A stretch of 38,634 bases of DNA from Micromonospora noduli (GCF_003264365.1 NZ_PYAK01000057.1:1-38634); one strand, 5' to 3'; positions 8,177-15,513 are shown, counted from the first letter of the stretch. Numbers and translations: made by a program. Notes: a model not told the origin generated them from the sequence alone.

Positions 8177-9170
8177 TGTACTGCCCAGGGACGTTGGTCA
8201 ACCTGGTGATGGGTGGTTGGCCTTTGGTGGCGGTGTGGGGTCGGTGGTGGTTGTAGTGGTGGAGCCAGGCGGGGAGGGCTGCTCGGCGGGCGTGTTCTGA
8301 GCTGTAGAAACGTCGTTTCGCCCAGCCGTCGGTCATGGTGCGGTGGAAGCGTTCGACCTTGCCGTTGGTTTGGGGCCGGTAGGGGCGTGTCTTCTTCGGG
8401 CGGATGCCGAGTTGGTGGCAGGCGTCGCGCCAGGCGTGTGATTTGTAGGCCGAGCCGTTGTCGGACAGGACGCGTTCGGTGGTGATGCCTCGCTCGGCGA
8501 ACCAGGCGACGGCGTTTTGGAGTACGTCGACCGCGGTCAGGGCGGTCTCGTCGTCGCGGATCTCGGCGTAGGCGACGCGGGAGTGATCGTCGATGACGGT
8601 GTGCACGAACGCTGTGCCGATGCGCGGGTCGTAGTGGGTGTTGCGGGCGCCGGTGCGGTGCGCGGTGCTTCGCCGATGGCGTTCGCCCTGGGCTCGGCCG
8701 ACGTAGCGCCAGCCGCCGCCATCGGGGATGTTGCCGTACTTCTTCACGTCGACGTGCAGCATCGCGCCGGGCCGGTCGTGTTCATAGCGGCGGATCGGCT
8801 CGCCGGTGGCGCGGTCGATGTGTGTCAGCCGGTTGATCCGGCAGCGGGTCAGAACGGCGTGCACGGTCGAAGCTGGCATGGCCAGCTGGCCGGCGATCTG
8901 CACGGGCCCGAGGCGTTGTTTCCACCGCAGGTGCACGATCTTGCGCACCACGGGCTGGGCTGTCCTCCTGGGGCTGTGGTGCGGACGCGACGACCGGTCA
9001 TCCATTGCGGCGGGCCCGTGCTCGGCATACCGCACCGCCCAACGTTTCGCAGTCGGCCAGGACACGTCATAACGTTCAGCCGCCCGGACGACCGGCCAGC
9101 CCTCATCAACGATCAGACGCGCCAGGCGCAGACGTGCACGAGGAGTCAAAGCGGCGTTAGCGTGGGACAC
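8172..9170 (-). CDS. IS481-family DDE transposase
   Basis: A 332-residue transposase. The N-terminal helix-turn-helix covers about residues 1-60 (RARLRLARLIVDEGW, SWPTAKRW). The integrase-type core has D141 (HVDVKK), D237 (LSDNGSAY) and E273 (KVERFHR), giving the DD35E spacing. The C-terminus has the usual WLHHYNHHRPH. The start is GTG 9170 with AGGAGG five bases upstream (9176-9181). The stop codon TAG comes from 8172-8174, inside the target duplication rather than the element, so termination depends on the CTAG core of the insertion site. The SD lies inside one arm of the hairpin at 9171-9230, implying translational control. Confidence 0.95.
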   Translation of the reverse strand: MSHANAALTPRARLRLARLIVDEGWPVVRAAERYDVSWPTAKRWAVRYAEHGPAAMDDRSSRPHHSPRRTAQPVVRKIVHLRWKQRLGPVQIAGQLAMPASTVHAVLTRCRINRLTHIDRATGEPIRRYEHDRPGAMLHVDVKKYGNIPDGGGWRYVGRAQGERHRRSTAHRTGARNTHYDPRIGTAFVHTVIDDHSRVAYAEIRDDETALTAVDVLQNAVAWFAERGITTERVLSDNGSAYKSHAWRDACHQLGIRPKKTRPYRPQTNGKVERFHRTMTDGWAKRRFYSSEHARRAALPAWLHHYNHHRPHTATKGQPPITRLTNVPGQYS

Positions 9171-9292
9171 GAAGGCCTCCTGTTGCCGGAGCGGTTCCTA
9201 GACAGCTCCACTCCACAACCGGAGGCCTTCACCTACCTACGACATCAGATCGTGTCGTCACACAATCTCGACCAACGTCCCTGGGCAGTACA
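8177..9292 (-). mobile_element. Complete IS481-family insertion sequence (1116 bp)
   Basis: Perfect 23-bp terminal inverted repeats at 8177-8199 and 9270-9292 begin TGTACTGCCCAGGGACG. They are flanked by GCTAGC on both sides (8171-8176, 9293-9298). One transposase gene fills the element on the minus strand, intact from start to stop. Intact ends, an intact gene and an undamaged duplication suggest a recent, possibly still active, insertion. Confidence 0.95.
9171..9230 (-). promoter_or_regulatory. Hairpin sequestering the transposase ribosome-binding site
   Basis: Arms 9171-9185 and 9216-9230 pair over 15 bp with one mismatch (GAAGGCCTCC against GGAGGCCTTC plus flanking bases). The AGGAGG SD of the transposase is entirely within the start-proximal arm. 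Transcripts entering from outside the element would contain both arms and mask the SD; a transcript starting in the 30-nt loop would not. This parallels the protection known for IS10 and IS50; its action here is inferred. Confidence 0.7.
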
Positions 9293-9298
9293 GCTAGC
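9293..9298. repeat. Right 6-bp target-site duplication (GCTAGC)
   Basis: Matches 8171-8176 and marks the right boundary of the IS481-family insertion. Confidence 0.85.
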
Positions 9299-9384
9299 GC
9301 GCTCTGCGAGACACTTCCTCGGTCGAACCGACAAAGCTGACCAAGCACCCCATGGATACGTCAACAGCATTACAGTTGCTCGAA

Positions 9385-10275
9385 CTATTCGGTGAGCACC
9401 TTCACGGTGTCGGCTAGTCCGTCGTTTCGGTTGATGCCGACGAAGAATTCGCTCCCCACATGGGTGACATCTTCGATCTCATCGACCAGGTTGTTGCCCG
9501 GAATTCCGATGTCACTCTCCACATCGCCTCCAGACCAGTTGTACTGGTACACCCAGTTCCACCCGGTGGCGGGCGTTGAGGTGTTGATTGACTTGGTGTT
9601 CCAGATATAGTTCTCCGAGCAGTCGATGCCTTGGTCGGAACGATTATCGTGACTCGTCAGGTTGCTCTTCACCAGCGTCCATCCACTCGTCAACGCGCCA
9701 GCGCCGGGATGGGTCCACAGGCTACCCAACCGTCGGGCAGCATATTTGCCGGCTCCGCCGGCGGCCGTAGCGCTGTAGCAGAGGCCGCTGATGTTGCCTA
9801 TCGGTAGACGAACTTCCCCGGTTGTGCCAATAGATCCGTCGGCGTTCAGGCGTACGATTGTCACCTTGTCGCTCAGAAACGCGGATTGGCTCCCCTGGGT
9901 GGCAATCAGGGCCGGGCCCTGGCCCAGATAGTTCGCGTTGTAGGCGAGGTCGTTACCGTGGCCGAGTGTGGGTATGGAAGTTGGCGCACCGGCGCAGACC
10001 CAGCTAGTGCCGTCCCAGGTTGAGCCGTCGCGCACCCACCTGGACAGGACGGGCTCGGCGCCGGCCGCCTTTGTGAAAATGATGTAAAGCTGGCCGCCTG
10101 GCCCTGCCACCATGCCTTGCATGACCGTGCGACCGTTCTTGCACGCAGTGCTGTTCGGGATGTTCAGCCGTTCCGCCCCGCTCCTGTCCGTAGCAGCGTA
10201 GGCAGATGCCGCCGGGGCGATAGCGATTCCAACTGAGAGTGCGAGCACGGTCGCGACGCTCGATAGTTTCTTCAA
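9385..10275 (-). CDS. Secreted protein of unknown function, lower GC than neighbours
   Basis: A 296-residue protein with a clear Sec signal peptide (MKKLSS, hydrophobic VATVLALSVGIAIAPAA, likely cut after ASAYA near residue 28). The mature part is rich in Gly, Ser, Asn and aromatic residues with regularly spaced beta-strand-like segments (MVAGPGGQLYIIF, VTIVRLNADGSIG, VTHVGSEFFVGINR), which hints at a beta-propeller fold; no family is recognised. Start is TTG 10275, supported by GAGGAGAG about 9 bases upstream. Base composition drops here (one sampled 60-nt stretch is 53% GC) and AT-rich codons are common, unlike the surrounding genes, which suggests horizontal acquisition. It ends 93 bp from the IS481 right end. 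Confidence 0.7.
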   Translation of the reverse strand: MKKLSSVATVLALSVGIAIAPAASAYAATDRSGAERLNIPNSTACKNGRTVMQGMVAGPGGQLYIIFTKAAGAEPVLSRWVRDGSTWDGTSWVCAGAPTSIPTLGHGNDLAYNANYLGQGPALIATQGSQSAFLSDKVTIVRLNADGSIGTTGEVRLPIGNISGLCYSATAAGGAGKYAARRLGSLWTHPGAGALTSGWTLVKSNLTSHDNRSDQGIDCSENYIWNTKSINTSTPATGWNWVYQYNWSGGDVESDIGIPGNNLVDEIEDVTHVGSEFFVGINRNDGLADTVKVLTE

Positions 10276-10517
10276 TTCGGTGTCTCTCCTCTAGGGGTAA
10301 GGCGAGAGGAGAGTATCAGTTGATGTCGACCTGTCTATGTCACCCTTGTCATGGTGGCGGGCCGCTGATGTGCCGGCGGTGCTGGCCCGGCGTGCCCGGC
10401 GGCGCTGGAGGTCGCCGCCGCGCACGGGCATCGAACGATCGTGTTGGGTGCGTGGGGATGCGGCGCTACCCGAATCGGTCGACACCGCTGGCTCAGCCGT
10501 GAGCAGCAGTGACCAAC

Positions 10518-10551
10518 GGAAGTGGCGGCACCCACCGGTGCCGCCACTTCC
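10518..10551. terminator. Strong 15-bp perfect hairpin
   Basis: Arms GGAAGTGGCGGCACC (10518-10532) and GGTGCCGCCACTTCC (10537-10551) enclose a four-base CACC loop. No T-run follows on either strand. It lies between the promoter side of the secreted-protein gene and the regulator remnant, so it could be the old terminator of a deleted gene or a repeat element. Confidence 0.5.
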
Positions 10552-10664
10552 GTCGTACGCCGACACCGATCCGTCCGCCGGCATCTCCGATGTCGTGCTG
10601 TCGGATCAGCGCGCTCTCGCCGCGTGAACGATCAGGTCCGCCACCGGGCCGGCCAACCCAGCGT

Positions 10665-10961
10665 CTGTTTCGCCGCCTGTCCCTGCTGTCGGGGCCGGAT
10701 TTCGACGCACGCCGCGCGGCGGCCCTGGACGGAAGCGATCTGGACGACACCGAGGACGCCCTCAAGGAGCTTGTTGAGCTGAGCCTGTTGCGGGCCGAGA
10801 CGGACGGTCGGTATGGCTTCCACAATCTCATTCGCCTGTTCGCCAGGCAGCGACTGGTCGACGAAGAGCCGACCGCCGGCCGCGACGGGGCACCGAGGCG
10901 TCGGGTCGACCGGCGGCTGGACGGCGGCAACGTCACCGGCCCCCGGTCTGACTTTGAACCC
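10665..10961 (+). pseudogene. Remnant of an AfsR/SARP-type (NB-ARC) regulator
   Basis: Codes for LFRRLSLLSGPDF, then ALKELVELSLLRAETDGRYGF and HNLIRLFARQRL. This is the winged-helix end of the NB-ARC module found in AfsR-like antibiotic regulators, followed by a degraded stretch that ends near DFEP where intact relatives have a WFEP block. The N-terminal SARP, Walker A/B parts and the C-terminal TPR region are absent, and no start codon with a ribosome site precedes it. The frame continues uninterrupted into the unrelated DUF1330 sequence downstream, so two deleted genes have been joined. Not expected to be functional. Confidence 0.65.
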
Positions 10962-11159
10962 GCCGGGCTCCGAACTCAGCGGAAGGCCGCGTCGGCTGAG
11001 ATCGCCACGGACGGTGACAACCAACTGCAGATTTGTTTCTGCATACGGTTTTTCGTGTTCTCCACCGCCCGCACCAGGTGGAATCAAGGAACGGGCACCG
11101 GACGCCGACGATGGCCAGGCTGCCGGCTCGCCCCGGGGGGCCTGGACGGAGTCCAAACG

Positions 11160-11471
11160 ATCTGCGTCATCTGGCTGTCCTACCTCGAACAGGTCGAGGC
11201 CACCGTGCGGCCCTACGGCGGGAAGTGGCTAGCCCAGGGTGACGTGACCGTGGTCGAGGGGGCCTGGCCCGGCTCGGTGGTCCTGATGGAGTTCCCGGAC
11301 CGCGCCGCTGCCGAGAAGTGGTACGGCTCGGCTGAGTACCAGGCTATCCTGCCGATGCGTGCCAACAACGCGATCAGTGATCTCATCCTGGTCGACGGCG
11401 TCGGCCCGGACTTCACTGTTGCCGGTTTCGCTCAGCAGGTCCGGGACGCGATCAAGGCCGCCTCCCACTGA
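11160..11471 (+). pseudogene. DUF1330-domain gene, N-terminal end lost or unclear
   Basis: About 103 residues with DUF1330 (dimeric alpha-beta barrel) signatures: YGGKWLAQGDVTVVEGAWPG, VVLMEFPDRAAAEKWYGS and YQAILPMRANNAISDLILVDG. The expected start region has no ATG, GTG or TTG between the ICVIWLSYLEQVEA segment and GTG 11055, and no ribosome site is visible. The frame instead runs in from the regulator remnant. The domain itself looks undamaged, so either the gene was truncated recently by the same deletion or it starts unusually (CTG codons are available). It precedes the MBL-fold hydrolase by 127 bp on the same strand. Confidence 0.6.
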
Positions 11472-11598
11472 CCGCGTCCTCGCGCAGCAGCGGACACCGC
11501 ATCTGAACCCGTCAACAGTGACCGTGGGCGACCGGCCGAACTCCGTGTCGCCCCGGCACGCCGGCGGATCTAGTGCCGAAAAAGGGGTAGAAACGACC

Positions 11599-12435
11599 AT
11601 GTTGAGCTATGCAGTTCACGTCGCGCCGGCCAAGGTCGCCGTCACGGATGATCTTCCGCCGGGCGAGGATCGCCGCCGGTGGTCGCCGACGGCGTCCACG
11701 CTCATCTTCGGTGAGCGGGACGCGGTCCTGGTGGATCCTCTGATGACCATCGACGAGTCGAGAGTCCTGACCGATTGGATCCTCACTACCGGCAAGAACG
11801 TCACCACGATCTTCATCACCCATGCCCACGGTGATCACTTCTTCGGAACTCCCGGCGTGCTGGAGCGGTTCCCCGCCGCCCGGGTCGTCGCGGCGCCGAG
11901 CGTAGTCGAGCACATACCGGCACAGTGGAGCCCTCAGTGGTTCGACGGCTACTGGCAGCCCCGCTTTCCGGGCCAGCTTTCCGGTCAGCGGTTCACCGTC
12001 GAACCACTCGCGGACGGGTGGCTCGAACTCGAAGGCGAGCAGCTGCAGGCCGTCGAGCTGGGCCACACCGACACCGACAGCACCAGCGCGCTGTTTGTGC
12101 CCGGCATCGGACTGGTGGTGGCCGGCGACGCCGTCTACGGCGATGTACACCTCTACCTGGCCGAATCCACGGGCGGCGGCAGCGATCGGTGGCTTGAGGC
12201 ACTGGACACGATCGAGGGTCTGCGCCCGAGCGCGGTCGTGTCCGGGCACAAGCGGGACGGCGACGCGGACAGTCCCGATGACATCGGCCGAACCCGGCGG
12301 TATATCGAGGACTTTTCCGCCGCGCTGAGGAAGACGGCGAACTACCAGGAGTTGTACGACTCCATGCTGGCGCTCCATCCCGACCGGATGAACCGGGGCG
12401 TGCTCTGGAACTCGGTCAAGGCCGTCTTCGCCTGA
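11599..12435 (+). CDS. MBL-fold metallo-hydrolase
   Basis: A 278-residue metallo-beta-lactamase-fold hydrolase. The metal ligands are in place: H75, H77, D79, H80 in THAHGDH; H156 in VELGHTDTDS; D177 in VVAGDAVYG; and H217 in VVSGHKRDG. There is no signal peptide, so it is probably cytoplasmic. A C-terminal helical extension (IEDFSAALRKTANYQELYDSM) follows the core. Similarity is to the quinoprotein relay/arylsulfatase-like branch rather than to antibiotic-hydrolysing enzymes; the substrate is unknown. Start is ATG 11599, with AAAGGGG 12 bases upstream; the frame is open further 5' but without family sequence. The 79-bp hairpin repeat begins 16 bp after its stop. Confidence 0.88.
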   Translation: MLSYAVHVAPAKVAVTDDLPPGEDRRRWSPTASTLIFGERDAVLVDPLMTIDESRVLTDWILTTGKNVTTIFITHAHGDHFFGTPGVLERFPAARVVAAPSVVEHIPAQWSPQWFDGYWQPRFPGQLSGQRFTVEPLADGWLELEGEQLQAVELGHTDTDSTSALFVPGIGLVVAGDAVYGDVHLYLAESTGGGSDRWLEALDTIEGLRPSAVVSGHKRDGDADSPDDIGRTRRYIEDFSAALRKTANYQELYDSMLALHPDRMNRGVLWNSVKAVFA

Positions 12436-12451
12436 CATGGTTTCCGCCCCG

Positions 12452-12530
12452 CATGATCGCGCTCGATCCATGTTGTAGTGGTGTCGCTGGCATCGGGAAG
12501 CCACTCGATCCTGGATTGAGCACGATCATG
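12452..12530. repeat. 79-bp hairpin repeat, copy 2
   Basis: Arms 12452-12470 (CATGATCGCGCTCGATCCA, identical to copy 1) and 12512-12530 (TGGATTGAGCACGATCATG). Same length and orientation as 8046-8124, 72 of 79 positions identical. It lies between the stops of the MBL hydrolase and the convergent monooxygenase, so it could also stop transcription from both sides. Confidence 0.85.
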
Positions 12531-12615
12531 CAGTGGGCAGTGGGCTACGTCGCTGCCATGATGAAGCGTCCCCAACTTCATGCGCTTCAAGTCAACCGAT
12601 GTGACGGGGCACCAC

Positions 12616-13773
12616 TCAGCGGTTTGCCCGTTCGATACCTCGCCGGACGAGGCCGCTGATGCCGGGCAGGGTGATCGCCCGGATGGTCAGATCGCTCATC
12701 CAGACGTGGAATCGGCTGGGTGGCGCGTACTGGGCCATTCCCCGACGGGCGAGTGCCTGTCGTTTGCTGACCTCCGGGCGTAGTCCGGTCTCCCACTCGG
12801 CGAGTGCTGCCGGGAGGTCGTCGGCGTGCCGCCGTAGGGCGGCGCCGAGGTGGTCGGCGCCGGCCAGGGCGAGGGCCGCGCCGTGTCCGGCGAAGAGCGT
12901 CACGCACCACGCCGCGTCTCCGAGCAGGACGACGCGACCGGTGCTCCAGCGTGGCATGACCACCTGGCTGACGGCGTCGAAGTAGGCGCTGGCCGGGTCC
13001 TTCGCAAGGTGGTCGATCGCGTCGGGCACGCCACCCGAGAGATCTCCGAACGCGGCCCGCAGCGCGTCGACCGGCCCGCGTTCCAGGTCGGCGGCGGGCC
13101 CCGCGCTGCGATAGGTGAAGAACGCCGACGACCGTTCCGGGCCCAGGTTGACGATCGCCGCGGTGCGCCCGGGACCGATGTACGTGGTGGCGGACGACTC
13201 GGGTACGCCAGGCACCGGGTGGGTCAGCGGGAAGGCGGCCACGAGGTACGGGAGGTCCACCCGGAAGTCGGGGCCGAACACGGCGGTACGGGTGGCCGAG
13301 TGCACCCCGTCGGCACCGACCAGCAGGTCGGCCTGCTCGATGGTGCCGTCGCTCAACTCCACGCGTACGTGATCGGTGTCCTGATCGACGGAGGTGACGG
13401 TGGTGCCGAAGCGGATGTCGACCCGGTCTCGCACCGCGTCGAAGAGGCAGGATTCCAGATCGCCGCGGAACACCGAGAGGGCCCGCTTGCCGAGTGCGGC
13501 CTCGGCGATGGCGGACGGCACTGTGAACTTGGGCCGTCCGTCGGCGTGGACCAGCACTGTGGTGAACAGCCCCAGGTCGGCGGCGGTCAGCGCGGGGAGC
13601 AGGCCGAGGCGTTCGGCGGCGTCGTAGCCCGGCCCGATCAGGTTCACCATGTAGCCGCTGCTGCGCCGGGCTGGGGCCTGTTCGGCCACGAGGACCTGCC
13701 ACCCGTCCTGGTGGAGTCGGAGGGCTGTGGCCAGCCCGGCTATGCCCGCACCCACGATCACCGCACGTTTCAT
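12616..13773 (-). CDS. FAD-dependent aromatic monooxygenase (class A flavoprotein)
   Basis: A 385-residue single-component flavin hydroxylase. The N-terminal FAD fold has GAGIAG (8-13), the DG motif is in LVGADGVHSATR (151-162), and the GD motif LLGDAAWC lies near 283-290 followed by GHGAALALAGADHL. No membrane segment. Such enzymes hydroxylate or epoxidise aromatic compounds, often polyketides or antibiotics such as tetracyclines and rifamycins. GAGGTG lies five bases before the ATG. It diverges from a TetR regulator, and paired palindromes lie in the 100-bp spacer, so substrate-induced derepression is likely. No biosynthetic genes adjoin it, which favours a detoxifying or catabolic role (inference). 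Confidence 0.9.
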   Translation of the reverse strand: MKRAVIVGAGIAGLATALRLHQDGWQVLVAEQAPARRSSGYMVNLIGPGYDAAERLGLLPALTAADLGLFTTVLVHADGRPKFTVPSAIAEAALGKRALSVFRGDLESCLFDAVRDRVDIRFGTTVTSVDQDTDHVRVELSDGTIEQADLLVGADGVHSATRTAVFGPDFRVDLPYLVAAFPLTHPVPGVPESSATTYIGPGRTAAIVNLGPERSSAFFTYRSAGPAADLERGPVDALRAAFGDLSGGVPDAIDHLAKDPASAYFDAVSQVVMPRWSTGRVVLLGDAAWCVTLFAGHGAALALAGADHLGAALRRHADDLPAALAEWETGLRPEVSKRQALARRGMAQYAPPSRFHVWMSDLTIRAITLPGISGLVRRGIERANR

Positions 13774-13794
13774 CCAGCACCTCGCCGCCTAGAA

Positions 13795-13832
13795 TGAGCA
13801 TCTGCTCAAACTAGTATGAGCGACTGTTCATA
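13795..13832. promoter_or_regulatory. Paired palindromic operators for the divergent TetR
   Basis: Two dyads sit side by side in the divergent spacer: TGAGCA-TC-TGCTCA (13795-13808, perfect) and TATGAGC-GACT-GTTCATA (13815-13832, one mismatch). The shared half-site is TGAGC/TGAAC. Position between divergent starts at 13773 and 13874 fits autoregulation plus repression of the monooxygenase. Confidence 0.7.
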
Positions 13833-13873
13833 CCGGCGCAAATGGCGGCGGCGCAACCGCCTAGACTTCAGGC

Positions 13874-14473
13874 ATGCCGCGCGGAGTCGCCATCCCAGCG
13901 CTCAGACAGCAGCTGTTCGCTGCCGTCGAGCGGTTGATCGTGGAAGAGGGGCCGAGCCGGCTCACCGGCCGGGCCGTCACGCGCGAGGCCGGCGTCGCGA
14001 CAGGGCTGCTCTACGCGCACTTCGCGAACTTCGACGATTTCCTGACCGGGTTCGCTGTCGACCGCGTCTTCCAGATCTCCGGCGAGGTGGCCGGCCTGCC
14101 GCAGCGCGCCGGGTCCGGCACGGTTGCCGACAATCTGCGCCAGGCCGTCCTGGCCACGCCGTTGGGCACGCTGACGGCACTGACCCGGCTGACCGCATTT
14201 CGGCCGGAGTTGACGGCGAACGTCGAGGCGGTCCTGGGTGGCGGTATGTCGGGGCTACGGGGGATCGAACGCGCGGTCGCCGACTACCTGGCCGCCGAGC
14301 AGACCCGTGGGCGCGTGCCGGCCGGCGCCGACACCGACGCACTGGCCCTGGCTGTGGTCAGCGTGCTGCATTACGTCGCGCTGACCAGCCACACCGACCC
14401 GACGGCGGAGCACCGGATCCAGCAGGTGATCGGCGCGCTCACTGATGGTTTCCCCGCCGCCGCACCCTCCTGA
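13874..14473 (+). CDS. TetR/AcrR-family repressor
   Basis: A 199-residue regulator with an N-terminal helix-turn-helix of TetR type: LRQQLFAAVERLIVEEG, LTGRAVTREAGVATGLLYAHF (about residues 30-50), then NFDDFLTGF. The C-terminal ligand domain is all-helical and variable. ATG 13874 is about 40 bp from the operator pair. Its position opposite the FAD monooxygenase suggests it represses that gene and itself until an aromatic ligand binds. The ligand cannot be predicted from sequence. Confidence 0.9.
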   Translation: MPRGVAIPALRQQLFAAVERLIVEEGPSRLTGRAVTREAGVATGLLYAHFANFDDFLTGFAVDRVFQISGEVAGLPQRAGSGTVADNLRQAVLATPLGTLTALTRLTAFRPELTANVEAVLGGGMSGLRGIERAVADYLAAEQTRGRVPAGADTDALALAVVSVLHYVALTSHTDPTAEHRIQQVIGALTDGFPAAAPS

Positions 14474-14478
14474 GCGCC

Positions 14479-14509
14479 GCGCCGCAGGCGGCGTCGCAGC
14501 CTGCGGCGC
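14479..14509. terminator. Hairpin between convergent genes
   Basis: Perfect 11-bp arms GCGCCGCAGGC (14479-14489) and GCCTGCGGCGC (14499-14509) with a nine-base loop, 6 bp past the TetR stop and 19 bp from the stop of the opposing gene. No T-run; probably a bidirectional terminator of the T-less actinobacterial kind. Confidence 0.6.
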
Positions 14510-14527
14510 TGCCAGGCCCCGAGAGGC

Positions 14528-14917
14528 TCACTGATAGCCGATGTGGACGGTCAGCCTGCCCTCCCTGGGGTTGGCCCCCACGTAGACAGATGCCGGGTCG
14601 AACACTGTCGGCGGCAGGCTCAGCTCCTCAGAGAGACCCATCTCGCGTGCCAGATCCTCGGGAGACTGCCCCGCCGCGGGCACCAGGGTGATCGTTCGCC
14701 AGCATCCACCGGAGGCGCATTCCACGCTCTCGTCGGCGATCGTCGCTCCGGACGGCACCTCCGGCATCCGCGACTTCGGCGGCAACGATCCCTCGGTCTT
14801 GAACACCTGCAACCACAGGAACGACAGGATCCACAGGCACGACAGCAGACCCAGCGTCACGGACACGGCCACGAGGGCGCGCTTGGTGCGCTTCCTCAGC
14901 GCGGTCCGTGACGTCAT
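14528..14917 (-). CDS. Single-pass membrane protein of unknown function
   Basis: A 129-residue protein: a basic N-terminus (MTSRTALRKRTKR), one membrane helix at about residues 15-38 (ALVAVSVTLGLLSCLWILSFL), and an extracytoplasmic domain with a Cys pair (VECASGGCWRTIT) that may form a disulfide. I chose ATG 14917 over 14938 because TATCAT, a consensus -10, ends six bases before it (14924-14929), implying a leaderless message. No family is recognised. It lies downstream of doxX on the same strand but appears to have this promoter of its own. Confidence 0.6.
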   Translation of the reverse strand: MTSRTALRKRTKRALVAVSVTLGLLSCLWILSFLWLQVFKTEGSLPPKSRMPEVPSGATIADESVECASGGCWRTITLVPAAGQSPEDLAREMGLSEELSLPPTVFDPASVYVGANPREGRLTVHIGYQ

Positions 14918-14970
14918 CGCGCGATGATAGCGGGGCATGGTCGATCAGCCGGGGCGGGAATGGGCTCAGG

Positions 14971-15354
14971 TCAGCCGGTGAAGGGCTCGGGTCCGAGGCG
15001 GCCCCAGGTCACGAACGCGGCCATCGCGAGGTAGACCAGATTCAGCACGATGAACTTCGCCGCGCCGTAGCGCAGGTGGGTGATCATCGCGCCGATCATC
15101 AGCAGGATCCAGCAGACGGCGGTGACCGGCACCAGCACCGGTGCGATATCCAGCACGGCGGGCAGGATGAGGCCGGCTGCGGCCAGGAGTTCGAGGACGC
15201 CGAGGGTCTTGACGAAGCGCACGCTGGCGTCCCCGGTCCACCCGCCGCCGTTGACCGCTGACAACTTCTGCTTGGGTACGAACGTCTTGGTGATGCCGCC
15301 GGCCAGGGCAATTGTGGCCAACAGGCCGGCCGCTATCCACAGTGCAAGGTTCAT
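14971..15354 (-). CDS. DoxX-family membrane protein
   Basis: A 127-residue integral membrane protein with four predicted helices (NLALWIAAGLLATIALAGG; ELLAAAGLILPAVL; PVLVPVTAVCWILLMIGAMI; FIVLNLVYLAMAAFV) and a short loop VPKQKLSAVNGGGWTGD after the first, the DoxX layout. DoxX relatives are linked to redox stress and quinone or thiosulfate metabolism. GGAGGACACCTC precedes ATG 15354. It diverges from an ECF41 sigma factor and has an ECF41-like promoter motif, so it is probably the regulated target of that sigma factor. Confidence 0.88.
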   Translation of the reverse strand: MNLALWIAAGLLATIALAGGITKTFVPKQKLSAVNGGGWTGDASVRFVKTLGVLELLAAAGLILPAVLDIAPVLVPVTAVCWILLMIGAMITHLRYGAAKFIVLNLVYLAMAAFVTWGRLGPEPFTG

Positions 15355-15384
15355 GAGGTGTCCTCCGTTTCGGGTCACACAGGA

Positions 15385-15411
15385 GACACCGCCGGCCGGT
15401 GCGCCGTGACA
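15385..15411 (-). promoter_or_regulatory. ECF41-type promoter motif for doxX
   Basis: On the minus strand TGTCACG (15405-15411) is followed after exactly 16 bases by TGTC (15385-15388), 30 bp before the doxX ATG. The published ECF41/SigJ consensus, from memory, is TGTCACA-n16-CGTC. Confidence 0.7.
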
Positions 15412-15444
15412 GCTCGTGAGGTGACGAGGAGCACGGACGCCCGG

Positions 15445-15471
15445 CGTCACAGAAGTCGGAAGGCCGGTGTC
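15445..15471 (+). promoter_or_regulatory. ECF41-type promoter motif for the sigma gene
   Basis: CGTCACA (15445-15451) is followed after exactly 16 bases by TGTC (15468-15471), about 42 bp before ATG 15514. Spacing and sequence mirror the motif before doxX, indicating autoregulation. Confidence 0.7.
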
Positions 15472-15513
15472 TGGTTGGGCGACGCGGTCGAGTTCGGCGA
15501 GACTGGAGGACGC

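Noticed and set aside
11599..12435. True beta-lactamase
   Set aside because: The fold and metal ligands are there, but no signal peptide and the sequence around the motifs fits other MBL hydrolases.
8046..12530. Composite transposon bounded by the 79-bp repeats
   Set aside because: The repeats are not insertion sequences, carry no transposase, and no target duplication was seen outside them; the only transposase belongs to the separate IS481 element.
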